Source: Rapana venosa (lineage: Eukaryota; Mollusca; Gastropoda; Neogastropoda; Muricidae). From it: DNA of 64,000 nt. The stretch is taken from NCBI GenBank assembly GCA_028751875.1, contig CM054158.1, positions 7,748,916 through 7,812,915 on the forward strand, read 5' to 3'. Under the pieces are notes generated by a model. It was given only the letters and a program-made list of their open reading frames with translations. It was not told the DNA's origin and did no database searches. This document shows positions 35,501 to 45,667 of the stretch, piece after piece. Position 1 is the first letter of the stretch. Each line of letters begins with the position of its first letter. The position numbers were made by a program, and so were the translations under genes.

Positions 35501-38083
35501 TGTAATATGAGCGAAAATGCGTCACGTTGCCATTAAGCGCCTGACAAGTCAGGCCCAGCCCATCCGACTTCAGCACAAGAGAGAATAGTTATGTTTTAAA
35601 TCTTTCTGGAAAAAAGGCAGGAGAATGGACCAAGAAGGCAGAAAATAGACAAGGAGGTGACAGGAAGAAAAGGAACAAGGCAGAAACAGAGTGATAGAAA
35701 AGAGGAAATTTCTCACACAGAACTTCCTGAATGTGGGGATGCTATTTATAATGTGGGGATGCTATTTATACTGATAGGTTACCGGCATCCCCACAGGGGA
35801 AAACTGCATTCGTATCTGACAAAAGATGACAGAAACCAACAGCAAGATGTGTTCTAGAGACAAGCTTCGCACTCTTAAGATCCCCTAGGCTTTCATATAC
35901 AGTGCAAAGTGATGATCTAGATGTTCATCCTTGTCAGGAAGATCTCTTACTATGCACCTCAACTCGCACAACTAAGGATCCATGCTGGAAGAATGGGTAC
36001 ATGGATGCTGGATCAACGTTTCAAATCGTTTTCTCAACAGCCAGGTTGGAAGAGATTTTCTCTTTAGAGGTAACATTAGTGCAGACTACAAACCCTTTAT
36101 CAATCCTTCAAACGAGACTTTAAACTGAGGTTTCATGTAAAAACGCCTGCAAAATCTTGCGCACACACATTTTCAAAATAGGCCACTGTGTAAGCAGAAA
36201 GAGTATAGACATAAAATAAAATTATCACCAGCCAAGATGAAATCTGGCACCTTGAAATGAGATTGAAAACAGTCGCACATGCAAAACTCTCACCAGTGGT
36301 GGACCTCAGAACTAAGGAGGGAAGTGAGAGGACATGACAGAGCAGAGAAATATTCAAGTTAAACAGGCACACAGATTATTCAGCAGTCTATGGCAAAGAA
36401 GATTATCATCCTTTGACAAAATATATATTAACGTCTTCTTGAACTAGCACTAAAAAAAAAATTTTTTTTTTAAAAGCATGGTTCTTAATCCAAAATGCCT
36501 AAAAGGTTGTCATTGAAAGATGTCGTTTTCCCGATTTTTTTTCTTCAATTGGATCTTTGATAAATCATTTCAAAATGATAGAAGTTGTAAGTAGTTACCT
36601 GCACTTGATTTTTCTCCATTACTATTTCTTCAAAGAAGAAGAAGAAAAGGGAGAGAGAAAATCAAAATCAGTAGTACTGTAGAATGCTACATGGCAACAA
36701 GCTTCTAAAACAGATTACACATTTTTTCTTAGTAAGGACAATCTAACTATTCAACTGTTTCTTTTTTTTTCCTCAAAACAACTAAAAACAAACACCCCCC
36801 CCCCCCAAAAAAAAGAACAGAAAAAACACCCCAAAAACCCACCCCAAAACTAACTAAATTCTATTCATTATGAAAGAAAATAGCCTCCTGAAAGTCCGCT
36901 TACCCTGCTATCTACCCCTGTTTAAAAAACATATTTTGAGCCACCAAAACATGCACAGCTCACCATCATCATATCCAAAAGTTCTTTTCTTGTAGGCCTG
37001 CCATGTGAGGGTGTTGTCCTCCTCAGGCTGGTGGTCTTTCCACATGCGATCAGTGTCGTTGATGATGTAACGCTTCTGCACATACTGGATCCACTCCTGC
37101 AGCTCCTCCTCCGTCACAAAACCATCCCCGTCTTTGTCAATCTTCTTGATGATAATGCTGGCCACAGAGAAAGAACATTAACAATAGATTATTTTTTCTT
37201 CTGGTCATGGTGTGTGTGTAACAATAACTTAAGTTTTTGCTGGTCATATCACCCCCCCCCCCCCCACCAACTCACAAGGAACGTCACACTTGAAGATGTA
37301 TATATATATACTCTCATATAAGGTAAACATTGGAATAACCCAACTTTAAACATTAAACTACGTTTGGTGTTCATATAAACAAGCTGGACTATAAGAGTCA
37401 GTGGAAATCCATAATAGTAAAAAGGAATACATTTTCTAAAAATACAGCATATTTTGGGCACACAAGTAAAGGGTGGCAAACTTTGATTTGCTGGCCATCA
37501 CACTGTGAAGGTAGTCTATTTTAACTCAGTAAACATGCAGCTCTACTATATTCTAAAGATTCTCTACTTTACATATTTTGCTCTGCAGATATTTGTCAGG
37601 TAGTCTAAATAGTCAGGGTATACTGATAGAGAATCACATCACTTCTGTTGGTACAGACCTAGTCCTGTTTATAACTTTTGAATTCATTTTCATATGAAGA
37701 GTTGCACATCTGAGAACAGCATGAACAAGGGTATGTATGTGATAGTATACATGCAGATGTGAACAAATAGTGTTGCTAATTTTCTTTTCCTTTCTTTTAT
37801 TTATACATAATTTTAAATGTATATTTCCAAGTAGGCAAAGTATTGTAATTTCGGTCTAAAAAGGCAAAACAATGTTTTTCCATAAACTTACGCCAAGCGG
37901 TCTTTGCTTTCTTCTGGGCTTAGTTGGTCGAATGTTTTTTTGTCCTCATGACCAAGGAATGCATCATGATCATAGTCAGCATTGTGCTCTCCATTCTGTT
38001 CATGATCCAGATCACTCAGTGTCTGAAAAATGTTAGCACTTCATTGTACATCATCAACATACATGACATTATACATGTATAAG

Positions 38084-38114
<31 letters not shown>

Positions 38115-38986
38115 CCGAATGTAAATAAATCATTCCAGTTCGAATCTAAAACTATTCGTTCATTGGCAAGTTAAGTGACAATTTCGTGATGATGCAACTG
38201 AACGCACACAGAAATTTGATAGTATTTCTTTGTATTTTGAGTAAAATTATGATTCAAGAATACTCCTCCAGAGTGTTCTTCCAAACTACTGTTTGTTTCT
38301 TACATTAGTTACAATTCCATTATGTGTATGACTATGAGTGAATGTGAGTGAGCGAGATGTTCCTTCCTTGCATGATGATCAATGGTGATGACGATGTAAT
38401 GATGCTGCTATGGAAGTACACACATATGCTTTGAAAAAACTTGTCAGGGCTGTATGTTTCCTGTCATGGTATCCCAGGATCAAGTTCAACTGTGTCTGAG
38501 AGGTACAGACACCTGGAGAACTGGTCAGGTAGTTTGAACAACTCTCTCAAAATCATATCCATGAAGTGGGTGGGCAACTCAATCTTTCCTTTTCTGTCTC
38601 CCCCCCCCCCCCCCCCCCCCCCTTCTTCTACTACTTTCTTTCTAGATTTTACATGATTTTCAAGATGTAACCACTTCATTAAAAAAACTAAAACCTGAAT
38701 CTTTAATTAATCTACCAAAAAATCTCTCCATCTCCTTCCAAAAATGCATGAGTATTCAGTCATGGGTCTTACTTTTTAAGCCTTTGACTAAACCAAGAAG
38801 CAAAAGAAAATAAGATAAATAATAAAGTGACAAATATACTTCTAGCACTACCTTGTGGTGTACACACACTCACCTTGTCTACAGACGTTGTTTCTTATCT
38901 GTAGGAACAGCAAAGGAGCATGCCACCAAAACTGCCAGCACCAGCATCAAATACTGAAGTCTGGACATGGTGACCAGATTCCTCAT
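29487..38986 (-). CDS. CALU: Calumenin (ER-lumen EF-hand Ca2+-binding protein), whole coding span
   Basis: A CREC-family protein of the ER and secretory pathway: a low-affinity Ca2+ binder and chaperone-like modulator in vertebrates (family knowledge). Coding exons on the minus strand are 38986-38874, 38022-37892, 37157-36964, 35383-35214, 34508-34448, then either 33605-33367 or 33074-32872, then 29591-29487. All junctions are GT-AG and phase-compatible. The product would be about 325-337 residues (human 315). Visible are a signal peptide ([19 protein letters not shown]), the YDHDAFLG segment, six EF-hand loops such as [24 protein letters not shown] and [12 protein letters not shown], and the C-terminal retrieval signal HDEF. 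Vertebrate calumenin also ends in HDEF, whereas reticulocalbins usually end in HDEL, so I prefer calumenin. The signal-peptide exon seems to lack one base. The ATG at 38968 is the alternative start. Confidence 0.93.
29665..31147. mobile_element. Non-autonomous DNA transposon with terminal inverted repeats
   Basis: The left end CAGGGTTCATACAGACTT and the reversed right end CAGGGTTCGTACAGATCTT form imperfect terminal inverted repeats. Direct repeats CAATG flank it (29660-29664 and 31148-31152). Subterminal AGGGCTTTTTA/TTTAGGGCC motifs recur at both ends. The interior (AG and CA microsatellites, AT-rich) has no transposase frame. It lies in the calumenin intron between exons 7B and 8. The ends resemble hAT-type elements, but the apparent 5-bp duplication is short for hAT. 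Confidence 0.75.
31153..31714. other. Calumenin intron, unassigned
   Basis: AT-rich sequence without open frames of interest or recognisable repeats. Confidence 0.5.
31715..31965 (-). mobile_element. SINE family B copy, diverged
   Basis: Reversed tail TCTGAGGATAATGGAATAAG, then CCCAGTCCCCCTATGCATGC and CAATGGCCTGCCTTTTCG. The tRNA-like head is absent. Confidence 0.8.
31966..32871. other. Calumenin intron, unassigned
   Basis: A 9-bp motif AGCCAGCTCCA region and AT-rich sequence; no coding segment apart from exon 7B that follows. Confidence 0.5.
32872..33074 (-). CDS. CALU: Calumenin alternative exon 7B: EF-hand 5 without acidic tract
   Basis: 203 nt. Acceptor CACTGCAG followed by CT, the same phase as 7A. 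Peptide [20 protein letters not shown], then loop [12 protein letters not shown], then [14 protein letters not shown]. The donor AAG-GTTTGT is identical to that of 7A. It aligns with 7A along its whole length except for the shorter N-terminal segment. Confidence 0.92.
33367..33605 (-). CDS. CALU: Calumenin alternative exon 7A: EF-hand 5 with acidic tract
   Basis: 239 nt. The acceptor CCTACAG is followed by CT completing the split codon. The peptide starts DIW, then an uninterrupted run of Asp/Glu (about residues 5-16), then [18 protein letters not shown], loop [12 protein letters not shown], and [14 protein letters not shown]. The donor is AAG-GTTTGT, phase 0, joining DGKLSHEE in exon 8. It is the upstream copy of a tandem duplicate with 7B. 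Confidence 0.92.
33606..34226. other. Calumenin intron between exons 6 and 7A
   Basis: AT-rich, no repeats recognised. It contains the polypyrimidine region used by exon 7A. Confidence 0.5.
34227..34432 (+). mobile_element. Repeat family E copy, truncated
   Basis: TTCTTCTTCATTGAACACTC, then GCGCTGCCATTAAACGCCTG and GAATGGACCAAAAAGGCAG. It stops 16 bases from the donor of calumenin exon 6. Confidence 0.8.
34448..34508 (-). CDS. CALU: Calumenin exon 6: EF-hand 4
   Basis: A 61-nt exon, [20 protein letters not shown] plus one base. Acceptor TGTGCAG, donor GTAAGT. The single leftover base sets the phase that both alternative downstream exons accept. Confidence 0.95.
34509..35213. other. Calumenin intron between exons 5 and 6
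   Basis: AT-rich sequence, no coding signal or recognisable repeat. Confidence 0.5.
35214..35383 (-). CDS. CALU: Calumenin exon 5: EF-hand 3
   Basis: Acceptor TTTTCAG; peptide [20 protein letters not shown] then [20 protein letters not shown] and [15 protein letters not shown]; donor GTGAGG, phase 0. The EF loop [12 protein letters not shown] is canonical. Confidence 0.95.
35458..35800 (+). mobile_element. Repeat family E, near full length
   Basis: It runs from TTCTTCTTTGTCGAACACTC through TTAAGCGCCTGACAAGTCAG, GGAATGGACCAAGAAGGCAG and GGAAATTTCTCACACAGAAC to ACCGGCATCCCCACAGG. The segment TGTGGGGATGCTATTTATA is tandemly duplicated (about 35732-35770). Confidence 0.85.
35801..36963. other. 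Calumenin intron between exons 4 and 5
   Basis: AT-rich. It holds a D-family 3' fragment at 36235-36330 and a pyrimidine-rich, splice-like segment near 36600-36660 discussed under rejected items. Confidence 0.5.
36235..36330 (+). mobile_element. SINE family D 3' fragment
   Basis: AAAACAGTCGCACATGCAAA, then CTCACCAGTGGTGGACCTCAG, match the 3' end of the copy at 53851. Confidence 0.6.
36964..37157 (-). CDS. CALU: Calumenin exon 4: EF-hands 1 and 2
   Basis: Acceptor CTGTGGCCAG; peptide [19 protein letters not shown] then [10 protein letters not shown] and a second hand with [20 protein letters not shown]. The second loop starts [10 protein letters not shown] and lacks a canonical Asp at position 1, so it probably binds weakly. 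Donor GTGAGC. Confidence 0.95.
37158..37891. other. Calumenin intron between exons 3 and 4
   Basis: AT-rich; one poly-C tract near 37250-37265. Nothing else is recognised. Confidence 0.5.
37892..38022 (-). CDS. CALU: Calumenin exon 3
   Basis: Acceptor TTTTTCAG; peptide [34 protein letters not shown] ending RLA, phase 2; donor GTAAGT. It corresponds to the conserved linker before EF-hand 1. Confidence 0.95.
38084..38111. repeat. Poly-C tract of 28 bases
   Basis: Uninterrupted C run in the calumenin intron between exons 2 and 3, about 62 bases from the exon 3 acceptor. Confidence 0.9.
38468..38600 (-). mobile_element. SINE family F body fragment
   Basis: GAGAGGTACAGACACCTGG, then AACTCTCTCAAAATCATATCC and GAAGTGGGTGGGCAACTC, match the copy at 46890. 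A 23-C run follows at 38600-38622. Confidence 0.7.
38874..38986 (-). CDS. CALU: Calumenin exon 2: start codon and signal peptide
   Basis: The exon starts at 38992 after an acceptor (GTTTGCAG) and holds in-frame ATGs at 38986 and 38968; the second gives a compact signal peptide. The frame then hits TAG immediately before VDK, which should precede TLSDLDH in the next exon. The donor is AAG-GTGAGT. A single missing base near 38884-38888 explains the break. Confidence 0.85.
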
Positions 38987-39112
38987 AAATGTCTGCAAAC
39001 ACAATCACCGCATCCTATTGTTGTGCACATGAGTGTGTAAAGGATGTGTGTGTGTGTTTGTTATTTTATTATTATTATTACTTAAAAAAAAATTATTTTC
39101 ATAGTTTCATTT

Positions 39113-39440
39113 CGAGGATAATGGAATAAGTACTCCTGTGCTTTTTTACATCCAGTCCCGTGTGTATGCAGTTTTGTAAATTTTGTCATCTGTTCCCAAC
39201 GGCACACAATGGCCTACTCTTCTGAAAAGCGGAATGGGTTTTAACATGTTCGCAAATTGTTCTGCATGCATTTGCACACGGGACCTCTGTTTACAGTCTT
39301 ATCCAAAGGACTTTTGGGGAAAGTGGAGTCAGCACTGATGTTAACTCCAGAGGAAAGATGCTCTTGAATGAGATTCACCCAGGTCAGCAGTTCAGGAATA
39401 TATCACTTTAACCACCAGGCTATCACGTCCGTCCCTATCC
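39113..39440 (-). mobile_element. SINE family B, full length
   Basis: Reversed: tail GAGGATAATGGAATAAGTAC, body CACACAATGGCCTACTCTTC, core TGGGGAAAGTGGAGTC and head ending ACCACCAGGCTATCACGTCC. The head carries a degenerate A-box. Confidence 0.85.
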
Positions 39441-39489
39441 TCTGTGTGTGTGTCTATGTGTGAGAGAGAGACAAGAGAGAGATCAAATA

Positions 39490-39560
39490 AAATTCTTTAT
39501 TTGAGGATATGAATAAGCACCTATGTGCTTTTTTACATCCAGAACCAGCCCTCAGGGATA
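39490..39560 (-). mobile_element. SINE family B tail fragment
   Basis: ATTCTTTATTTGAGGATATG, then AAGCACCTATGTGCTTTTTT: the hairpin tail only. Confidence 0.75.
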
Positions 39561-39645
39561 CATCATATATTAAGATAAATCCAAAACCCATACACTCCAA
39601 AGTGAACAAAAAAACCAACCAACAAGAGAGGAGAGAGAGAGAGGA

Positions 39646-39754
39646 GGGGGGGGGGGGGGGGGGGGGGCGAGAGTGTGTAGTCTGTAGATCTATCTGTATA
39701 CATGTGTGATCTGCCACTGTGTACTGTGTGTATGCTAGTCACTGTATCATCAAT

Positions 39755-39788
<34 letters not shown>

Positions 39789-39930
39789 GCATGCATGTAT
39801 GCCTGCTTGAACTGTCAGGTGTGTGTGCGTGCCTGCGTGTGTGTGCGCGCTCGCGCCCGAGAATATATATATATATATACTGTGATGCAAGTGCGTGGCA
39901 CTGTTGTGGCACTGTTCTATCACGTGGCAC
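39646..39930. repeat. Poly-G, GT and TA simple repeats
   Basis: A 22-G run (39646-39667), a GT run (39758-39785), GCGCGCTCGCGC with (AT)n (39845-39880), and a duplicated GTGGCACTGTTCTATCAC (about 39904-39940). Confidence 0.9.
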
Positions 39931-40360
39931 TGTTCTATCACAAGTATCAGTAATTACCACAGTGATCCTGTGGGCTGGAATAGATTGACTTTCTTATATA
40001 AGCCTAACTCAGAGTCTGAGTACAATGTGTCTCTGTTGAGTAGGACTTTCATTTTTGCTCAGTTTCTGGCACCGACCTTGCTGACGTGGCAATCTACTCA
40101 ACAGAGAACCATAGCATCTTCGGCATTGAAGTCAAGAGGGGTGAAATGTCAAAATGCTACTTCCTCAAACTGTCGAAAGCAAAAAGCTTCCTCGCATTTC
40201 CTTTCTTATGGATTATAACTAAATCCTCTACATATTGTTACCCATACACAATTAACGATTGTCTTAACTATCCCTGCCTTGTGTTTTTGTTTTGAAGTCT
40301 TGATCTCTACAGATGAGCAAGCGACAACTTCCGACAGACTAAAGCAGACGATACACTTAC

Positions 40361-40390
40361 CTCAAGAGATGCAAAGAAAGCAGATCGTAT
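40361..40390 (-). other. CALU: 5' UTR exon of calumenin
   Basis: The minus strand shows TCTCTTGAG followed by GTAAGT, a strong donor, in the right place to splice to the acceptor at 38993. The start is inferred about 30 bases downstream of a TATA-like TTTAAATA. There is no transcript evidence. Confidence 0.5.
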
Positions 40391-40760
40391 ATGGTATGCA
40401 AAAACTGGTGGTCAATATTTAAAACAGCAGTTGACGTAAGTGATTTATGCTGTATCGACCAGCCTCCTTTTATCAATGGGTGCCGTGGATCTTGAAAACG
40501 TCCTTTGGCTCAATAGGCCCCTACAGTTTCGCACGATCTTCTGGCAGCGGTAACTATAACTATTTTCGCCTCAAATAAATGAGAGTTCCAGCCAATCAAA
40601 CCTCTAGCTTTGTACCACATGATACAGTTAACCCAATGAACATCCTGCCAACGTGGCCAGCAAAATTAGTTAACCAATCAAAGAGATGAGAGGCTGAGAG
40701 CCGAAAACCCCTTCGTGGCGTGAAATACGATACCTTCGGCATCTTCCACGTGGAACATTC
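40391..40760 (-). promoter_or_regulatory. CALU: Candidate calumenin promoter with ACGT-core elements
   Basis: It contains a TATA-like TTTAAATA (40416-40423), TGACGT (40432-40437), two CCAAT boxes on the plus strand (40592, 40674), a third CCAAT (40633-40637) ten bases from CCAACGTGG (40648-40656), and the 12-bp palindrome TTCCACGTGGAA (40744-40755). ACGT cores near CCAAT boxes recall ER-stress elements, expected for an ER chaperone, but the CCAAT-N10-CCAACG pair is only an imperfect match to CCAAT-N9-CCACG. Confidence 0.45.
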
Positions 40761-40983
40761 CAGTCTCCAGGGTTTCCTGACGGAAACATCTTCACACTTG
40801 CATCAGCCGTAATTTGTTACAGAAAAAAGGCACTGTTTACCATACACACGCTTATAGAGGTACACCCATTGATACACAAAGAAGCTATTTTCTCACCATG
40901 CACCATTCACATAGAGTTATAATAACAGTGATGAAGATTAGAATGTTTTGTTTTGTTTTGTATGATTTTAACATCATACATAC
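40761..40983. other. Spacer upstream of the calumenin promoter
   Basis: Unique AT-rich sequence; no gene seen. Confidence 0.4.
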
Positions 40984-41910
<927 letters not shown>

Positions 41911-41956
41911 TACGTAATGTCAAAAGACGTTAAATTAAAGAAGAAACCCCCTCCTC

Positions 41957-41957
<1 letters not shown>

Positions 41958-41989
<32 letters not shown>
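41958..41989. repeat. Poly-C tract of 32 bases
   Basis: The longest uninterrupted C run in the window, followed by (CA)n. Confidence 0.9.
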
Positions 41990-42007
41990 ACACACACACC
42001 ACACAAT

Positions 42008-42125
42008 TGCTGATCCCTGAAATCAGAATGCAGCTACTTTACTGGTCAACAAAAACAGTTGCATACACACAAATGTGACTATTGGTGAACTTCGGAGCTC
42101 TAGCCTAGCCCAGGTTCACCAAGGA
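42008..42125 (+). mobile_element. SINE family D 3' fragment
   Basis: CCCTGAAATCAGAATGCAGC, then AACAGTTGCATACACAC and GGTGAACTTCGGAGCTCTAG match the end of the 53851 copy. Confidence 0.7.
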
Positions 42126-42312
42126 GTGGAGTGTTAAAAATCATCTGATGTGCCGTGTGAAAAAAAAAATTCATATAAAGTTTTGATCTAATTTTGTCAC
42201 GTTCCTTCGCCGAAATGTTCTTGACAGTTGGTCTGAACATGTTCTTGGTGGCATCCTAGTGTTCAAAATTTAGGAACTTCAAAGTCAAGTTGGACAGTTG
42301 TTTTAGATGCCA

Positions 42313-42655
42313 AAGGCTTTCTTCTTCTTGTTCTTCTTCGTCGTCGAATGATCAGACAGCAACTATAGCTATCTGTTATATGAGTAAACATGCATTGTGC
42401 GGCCGCTGAGCGCCTGACAAGTCATACCCAGCGCATCGAACTTCGGCGTAGAAGAGAATTTTTCTCTTTTGTCTTTCTGGAAGGAATGGACCAAGAAGGC
42501 AGAAAAGACAAGACAAGAAAGGGGCGACAGGAAGAAAAGTAACAGGTCAGAAACCAAGAGTGGGATAGAACCGAGGGAATTCCTATCACAGAATTTCCAG
42601 AAAGCGGGGATGCTTAGACTGACAGGTCCCCCGCACCTCCACAAAGGTGCGTTTT
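42313..42655 (+). mobile_element. Repeat family E, near full length
   Basis: TCGTCGAATGATCAGACAGC, then TGAGCGCCTGACAAGTCATA, GGAATTCCTATCACAGAATT and GCGGGGATGCTTAGACTGAC, ending CCGCACCTCCACA. Confidence 0.85.
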
Positions 42656-43014
42656 TCAATGTGTATGTGTTTCGGTGTAGTTTTATTGCGCGCTCGCGCC
42701 CGTCTGTGTAAGTTTATGAGTAATAATTTTGCTCATTATTATAATCTAATGTGTAAGCCAAATACTATTGTCTTTCTTTTATTTGTCTCACACACTCCGT
42801 CAGGCACCGGTGTAAACCGTTGCAGGAACACGCGCTCGATCTGACTCCAATTTTTTTTTAATAGCCTAGGTTCTCGACTTAGCAGTCCCTAAGTCGGAAA
42901 TCTCCGCTGGGACGAAATTGATGTAATCACAGCAACAACTTCGAGAGATATACAGACGTTGGTTTGTTGATGGTACAGTTCCTAAATGGATATTTTTGCA
43001 GGCTCTAACAGCGG
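42656..43014. other. Unassigned spacer
   Basis: AT-rich, with one GCGCGCTCGCGCCCG block. No gene seen. Confidence 0.4.
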
Positions 43015-43303
43015 GACGGGATAGCTCAGTGGTCAGAGCACTTGCTTTCCCCCAGCCAAGTTAAGCAGCGTCGAGCGTGGTTACCAGTTGGATGGGTGAC
43101 CGTTTGTGCGCCTTGGCTTCAGTACAGTTCCCCCAGCTGTAATTGGGTACCTGCCCTCTTTAGGGTCAGGGAAGGTAAAGCAGCGAGGGAGAGGAGATGG
43201 GCGCCGCCCTCAATATGCTGGCCCTAGAGAAGTGAGGTCTCTGATGCCTCGCTCCCCTACGACCTTATAGGTTATGGGACACCTTTACCTTACCTTTACC
43301 TAA
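43015..43303 (+). mobile_element. SINE family A (tRNA/5S chimera), best copy
   Basis: ACGGGATAGCTCAGTGGTCA holds a perfect A-box consensus (TAGCTCAGTGG). Then AAGTTAAGCAGCGTCGAGCG and TTGGATGGGTGACC match 5S rRNA box A and box C regions. The body ends TTATGGGACACCTTTACC with short ACCTT tail repeats. Confidence 0.88.
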
Positions 43304-44904
43304 CAGCCTACAACAAACCAAGAGAGAGAGAAAGAGGGAGAGAGGGGGATGAGAGAGAACACTCCGAATACTGTGATGATAACATGGGAATTGCGTCCCC
43401 TGATTCTTGCCGGCACGTTGTTGAAAGTCGCCAGGAGGTGAATGTTTACACTTCTTGCTGTTACATCTTCGATCTCACCTCAAGATCTGTGCAAATCAGG
43501 AGATACTAGTCTCGTTAGGGGTAGATATAGGCGTGGAATAAAAGCCTGGTCCGACTTCTCAAGGTATATATTTTAGAAGTTAGAACATCGTAAGTATGTA
43601 GGGCCTAGTGTATCCGTGAGTTAAACTCAGGTTTAGGCCTAACAATTAACAGTTCACAGGGGAACAATTATTTTATCGAGGATTGTCCCGTTATCCATCA
43701 TTGTGACATTTCTACTTTTCCATTCTGTGTCAGGGTATTGTATTATACCAATGCATGCGGTTTTCATTTGGAGCAATACTCTACAGTGCATGGATTTTAA
43801 ATATCAAAATTAGAAGAAAACACCCTTTTAATGACCCATACCGAACTTTCAGGGTACATTCGCCACAATTTATCACCACGATTTCATGAAAGAGCCAAAG
43901 TATCAATAGTTATATGTATTGTATTGCTAATGAATGAAGAAGTGTGGATTTAAGCTACCAGTCACACACACTACACAGACACACACACACACACAATATG
44001 CACACATGTATGTGTATGCAAGTACTCAAGAACAAGTACATCACACAATGCAGTCCCTATATATGTATACCACACCAGATTGTGTCACAGTTCTACATGC
44101 TGGGTCAATAAATTGCCTGTCTAGATTAGATGACAGTCTAACACTGTCCTTCTCCACCCTCTGGTTCAGACAGACTGTTTGTTTACTCAGTTAATGAGAT
44201 ATGTCAGGCTGAAATGGACCAACTGCTCTGAAACTGAAAGGCTTGAAAAGGAAAGGCAGTGGGCTGCTGTGACTGTAACTGTGTAAGGCTCCAGGTTTCA
44301 ATCACATACACGAGACACACACGCTTGTGCACACTATATGATTGTAATATAGGCTTCAAGCTAGGCGCTGATTGGTTAGAAGATGGGAGCAATTTGTTCA
44401 AAATAGAATTCTTCCTCATTTTCTGTCATGAATGGTCAGGTTGAATCGGATAGCTTGAACAGTTTGAGGTGTACATTTACAGCAATTGACACACAATCCA
44501 TTGAGAATCAGTTCCACCCTGAAAAAAAAATTGAGGGGAAATAGTATACTGTGTATCTCACTATCTGGTGCAATTTATGTACATTCTTCTTCATTGAATG
44601 CTCAGACAGCATCTATTTTCTGTTATATGATTTGAGGGAAAATGCATTGCGCTGGTGTATGGCGTTAAGCATCTGAAAAGTCAGGCCATCTTTGGCGTGG
44701 TTTTGTGTATTAGCATAAGTATATTAGTGTTTTGGGATGCAAGGAAGGCTGTGTAAATGGCCAAGGCTGTGTAAATGGCCTATCATGATTAAGACTATTA
44801 TCATTGTTGAACACTTGGAGGTAGAATTTTTATTTTGGCTTACTGTTTCTTAAATCCATATACTTTATTTTGGTGTTATTTGTGTGTATTGTTTTGTGTT
44901 ACAG
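43304..44904. other. Intergenic region upstream of IMMP1L
   Basis: AT-rich; an E-family fragment lies at 44585-44700. The IMMP1L promoter and first non-coding exon should lie here, because exon 2 starts with a splice acceptor, but I cannot place them. TTCTCAAG-GTATAT near 43556-43570 is one weak donor candidate. Confidence 0.4.
44585..44700 (+). mobile_element. Repeat family E 5' fragment
   Basis: TTCTTCTTCATTGAATGCTC, then AGACAGCATCTATTTTCTGT and a GTTAAGCATCTGAAAAGTCAG segment. Confidence 0.75.
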
Positions 44905-45042
44905 GACATGGCATGCCTCACCTGGGATTGAGAAGATGGCAGTAGTAAGCAATGTACCATTTTCTGTGTATCACTATCAGCCCAGAGAACTGAGCATGGG
45001 ACGCATGTTGCTGTAGCTGTGTAGCAGTGGAGACTGTGAACT
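44905..45042 (+). other. IMMP1L: 5' UTR part of the first IMMP1L coding exon
   Basis: It follows the acceptor TTTTGTGTTACAG. It carries upstream ATGs, including a frame from 44935 that ends at TAG 25 bases before the main start, so translation may be damped by uORFs. Confidence 0.55.
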
Positions 45043-45156
45043 ATGAGTACGCCAGGCGGCGTCTTGGCGAGATCTCTGGGGAGATCACTGCTGAGAGTGG
45101 TGCAGTATGGGTCAGTGTTGTACTGCACTCTGGAGTTCGTGGCTGACTTCGTTCTT
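45043..45156 (+). CDS. IMMP1L: IMMP1L coding exon 1
   Basis: 38 codons from ATG to VL, donor GTAAGT, phase 0. Membrane anchor. Confidence 0.93.
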
Positions 45157-45623
45157 GTAAGTGCTCATGTTTGGTATGGCATTGTGTTGTGTTACTGTAT
45201 TAAATATGCCCAGCATGCACCCTATACAAGGAGAGGAGTGGGCTCCGCCAGGTTCAACCAGTCCAAGACTAGAGACATGGTTGGAAAAATCTAGTGCAGT
45301 GTCCCAGTAACTCCTTGGAGAGTTAAGAAAGAGAGAGAGGGAGAGGGAGAGGGGGGGGGGGGGGGGAAGAAAAAAGGATACATATCAGTTATTAATGAAA
45401 TGTTGTGATGGTAACTGATGTCTACTGAAAGCTGTGGAAATTCTGTAGAACTTTATCAAAGTATGAGCAAATTTGATTCTTGAAGCTTTTTTTTTGTCAT
45501 GGTTGATGTTACTGTTTGCTACGGTTTACAATTTATGTTATGTAATAATTATAATGATGTGTGTTTGTATGTACACATGCATATGTCACACATGTTCACG
45601 CGCATGTGTGTGTGTGTGTGTGT

Positions 45624-45667
<44 letters not shown>

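Noticed and set aside
36602..36630. Possible extra calumenin microexon (AAATAGTAATGG..AGTGCAG followed by GTAACT on the minus strand, after a long polypyrimidine tract).
   Set aside because: Lengths of 29 or 23 nt break the frame between exons 4 and 5, which join perfectly without it.
43015..43110. tRNA or 5S rRNA gene.
   Set aside because: Only partial tRNA and 5S segments, fused together, present in three dispersed copies with a shared body: a SINE, not a functional RNA gene.
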